Below, in pieces: positions 5,384 through 7,053 of a stretch of DNA of 7,053 nucleotides; within the stretch, counting starts at the first letter, position 1; each line of letters starts with the position of its first letter. Position numbers and translations under genes: made by a program. Under the pieces are notes generated by a model that saw only the letters and a list, made by a program, of their open reading frames with translations, made no database searches and was not told where the DNA came from. Origin of the DNA: an uncultured Oscillospiraceae bacterium (lineage in GTDB: Bacteria; Bacillota; Clostridia; Oscillospirales; Acutalibacteraceae); NCBI GenBank assembly GCA_900555805.1, contig USMJ01000060.1, positions 1 through 7,053 on the forward strand, read 5' to 3'.

Positions 5384-6907
5384 ATGGAAAATTCAGTATC
5401 CAAACAGTCTTATCAGAGACTGTCCAAGCGCAACCTTTGGACCTTTTCATTAGGCTGCGTCGGCAGAGACATGATCTGCACCGGATTATTCAACGGTCAG
5501 CTGTTAAACTATGTGTACTTCACAAAACAGTTGACCGCTTCACAGCTCGGTGTCCTGACTCTGCTCATGACCTTAGCCAAAGTGTTTGACGCCTTTAATG
5601 ACCCCGTTATGGGCAACATCATCGATGCGACCCACACAAAATGGGGAAAGTTCAAGCCGTGGATATGCATCGGTATGATCGGCACCTCGATAGTCGTCGC
5701 GGCGTCATTTTCAAATACGCTCCAGGGCTGGGCATACGTCACATTCTTCGGCATAATGTATTTCATGTACAGCATAGTTTTCACGATGAACGACATAGCC
5801 TATTGGGGCATGATTCCGTCGCTGGCGAAAGAACCCAACGACAGAAACCGACTTTCATCGCTGACAGCCCTTTGCGCTAACCTCGGCGCAGGCGCATGCG
5901 GCATCCTCGTCCCGATACTTACAACGGGATCGCTCGCTTTGAACGGCTCGGCGGTCTATGCGTACAGAATAATGAGCATAATCTTCGTTTCGCTGTTCAT
6001 CATAATCCAGTCCGTCACGCTCGTCGGCGTCAAGGAAGAGCCCGAACAGAAGCTCTCCACGGGCAACAGAGTCAGCCTGAAGCAGGTCGTCAATGTTTTC
6101 AAGCGAAACGACCAGCTAAGATGGATATGCCTTGTTTTCCTTTTGATCCAGCTTGTCCCGGGCGCTCTGCTGACAATGTTCATCTACTTCGCGTTCGGCT
6201 ATAACGGAACGCTTCTGACGCTGTTCTATGTCTTCAGCAGTATTGCGACAGTAGCGATAAACATGTTCTATCCGTCGCTCAACAGGAAGTTTTCAAGGAA
6301 ACAGATGCTCTTCATAGGACTTATGTCTCAGATAATCGGCAATGTCCTAATGTTCATAATCTTCTGCGTTGTCCCGAATGATACACTTTCGTTCGTTATT
6401 CCGTTCTTCAACGCTCAGGTCACGCTTAAATTTATACTTATGGCGGCGGCGTATTTCTTCGTCGGCTTCGCATCGACGACATACTATATGGTTCTTGTCG
6501 TCTGTATAGCGAATACGACAGAGTATAACGAGCTTATAACAGGCGAGAGAAACGAGGGCGTCATCTTCGCCACGAGAGCGTTCCTTGTCAAGCTCGGAAA
6601 CGCCATAACAACGCTGTTTGTCATGCTGTTCTATATAGTTATCGGAATAAGAGACACGACCGACAAGATCGCCAGTCTCGAACAGGCGGCGAACATGGGA
6701 ACGATAACAGGCGACGCGAAATTGTCTCAGATAACACAGATCATATCGCAGGTCCCGAATTCAAAGACGCTCGCCCTGCTGCTCGCCATAACGGTCACGC
6801 CGATAGTTTGCTACTTACTGAGCTATACCGTTTTCAGAAAGAAGTTCAAGATCAGCGAGGAATACTACGACGAAATCACCGCTCAGCTTGAAGCTAAGAG
6901 CGAATAA
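5384..6907 (+). CDS. GPH-family (MelB-like) cation:sugar symporter, MFS superfamily
   Basis: Inner-membrane permease of the glycoside-pentoside-hexuronide:cation symporter family, predicted to couple Na+ or H+ entry to uptake of a sugar or glycoside; the substrate is not deducible. The product has 507 residues with about 12 hydrophobic helices, beginning near residues 20-43 and ending near 490. Signatures are FDAFNDP (68-74), whose Asp69 and Asp73 match the cation-site Asp55/Asp59 of MelB, and THTKWGKFKPW (83-93), the family's cytoplasmic loop motif. The C-terminal tail EEYYDEITAQLE is also family-typical. The ATG at 5384 is chosen because GGAGG (5369-5373) lies 10 bases upstream; an in-frame ATG at 5351 would place that site inside the gene. 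It ends with tandem TAA stops, then a strong terminator, so it appears monocistronic. It uses many ATA isoleucine codons, unlike the glycolytic genes, consistent with lower expression or a different origin. No glycosidase neighbour is visible. Confidence 0.92.
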   Translation: MENSVSKQSYQRLSKRNLWTFSLGCVGRDMICTGLFNGQLLNYVYFTKQLTASQLGVLTLLMTLAKVFDAFNDPVMGNIIDATHTKWGKFKPWICIGMIGTSIVVAASFSNTLQGWAYVTFFGIMYFMYSIVFTMNDIAYWGMIPSLAKEPNDRNRLSSLTALCANLGAGACGILVPILTTGSLALNGSAVYAYRIMSIIFVSLFIIIQSVTLVGVKEEPEQKLSTGNRVSLKQVVNVFKRNDQLRWICLVFLLIQLVPGALLTMFIYFAFGYNGTLLTLFYVFSSIATVAINMFYPSLNRKFSRKQMLFIGLMSQIIGNVLMFIIFCVVPNDTLSFVIPFFNAQVTLKFILMAAAYFFVGFASTTYYMVLVVCIANTTEYNELITGERNEGVIFATRAFLVKLGNAITTLFVMLFYIVIGIRDTTDKIASLEQAANMGTITGDAKLSQITQIISQVPNSKTLALLLAITVTPIVCYLLSYTVFRKKFKISEEYYDEITAQLEAKSE

Positions 6908-6919
6908 TAAGATACAAAC

Positions 6920-6956
6920 AAAACCGCTCACACCGTTTCAGGTGTGAGCGGTTTTT
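6920..6956 (+). terminator. Intrinsic terminator of the symporter gene
   Basis: Perfect 15-bp stem (6920-6934 with 6941-6955), loop GTTTCA, ending in five T. It starts 12 bases after the stop codon. The A-run on the 5' side means it could also work from the minus strand, giving a barrier between the convergent symporter and tRNA genes. Confidence 0.93.
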
Positions 6957-6972
6957 AAAGTCAGCTCCGAAT

Positions 6973-7017
6973 CAAAAATAAAACAATCCTGCAAGACTCT
7001 TCCGAGCCTTACAGGAT
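6973..7017 (-). terminator. Intrinsic terminator of the tRNA gene
   Basis: Stem between 6986-6999 and 7004-7017. The two apparent mismatches (C6992/A7011 and A6996/C7007) are both G-U wobbles when read as minus-strand RNA, which fixes the direction. A T-rich tract (TTGTTTTATTTTT) follows on the minus strand. The hairpin begins 4 bases beyond the encoded CCA end of the tRNA. Confidence 0.85.
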
Positions 7018-7021
7018 GTTC

Positions 7022-7053
7022 TGGTGCGGATAACAGGAGTTGAACCTGCACCG
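7022..7053 (-). tRNA. tRNA 3' part, probably tRNA-Leu (cut by window edge)
   Basis: The minus strand contains a T arm with stem GCAGG/CCTGT and a seven-base loop TTCAACT. It is followed by the acceptor 3' strand TATCCGC, discriminator A and an encoded CCA (7022-7024). The implied 5' acceptor strand is GCGGATA, which, with the CGGT before the T stem as in a long variable arm, fits tRNA-Leu best. The anticodon is outside the window, so the isotype is inferred. Confidence 0.92.

Noticed and set aside
5351..6907. Longer symporter starting at ATG 5351
   Set aside because: The strong GGAGG at 5369-5373 lies between the two ATGs and serves the one at 5384. The upstream ATG has only a weak site.
1..7053. 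CRISPR array, insertion sequence or transposase
   Set aside because: No regularly spaced direct repeats, no transposase-like frame and no terminal inverted repeats with target duplication were seen.

Overview
The window looks like a chromosomal segment of a low-to-mid GC Gram-positive bacterium of class Clostridia, probably an uncultured gut-type Eubacteriales/Oscillospirales lineage. This rests on purine-rich Shine-Dalgarno sites close to every start, a pgk-tpiA glycolytic cluster, a lipoprotein polysaccharide deacetylase, a GPH-family sugar symporter and a tRNA gene with encoded CCA. The taxonomic placement is inference from protein style, not from a marker search.

Left two-thirds (about 1-4320, all minus strand): a compact glycolytic operon read right to left, in the order phosphoglycerate kinase (pgk), triosephosphate isomerase (tpiA), a TTG-started lipoprotein polysaccharide deacetylase, and 6-phosphofructokinase (pfkA). 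Gaps are 33, 19 and 42 bases, and a sigma-A-type promoter lies just upstream of pgk. Three products are core glycolysis enzymes: PfkA makes fructose-1,6-bisphosphate, TpiA interconverts the triose phosphates, and Pgk makes ATP. The deacetylase is a cell-envelope enzyme placed among them. Beyond the pfkA stop lie a 13-bp tandem duplication and two long, nearly perfect hairpins that look like a dispersed repeat element or an unusual terminator.

Middle (about 4320-5210): roughly 580 bases without a convincing protein gene but with several GC-rich inverted repeats. Then comes a complete miniature minus-strand gene that is easy to miss: strong ribosome binding site, a 31-codon ORF encoding an amphipathic helical peptide resembling phenol-soluble modulins or delta-toxin, and a dedicated intrinsic terminator. 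Its upstream region carries phased GTTAC repeats that could be an operator. This is the most interesting object in the window.

Right (about 5160-7053): a plus-strand gene for a GPH-family (MelB-like) cation:sugar symporter, driven by a near-consensus promoter with a 5' leader of about 170 bases and closed by a strong hairpin terminator. It converges on a minus-strand tRNA gene, probably tRNA-Leu, whose 3' end and terminator are in the window. The small-peptide gene and the symporter are divergently transcribed from a shared intergenic region.
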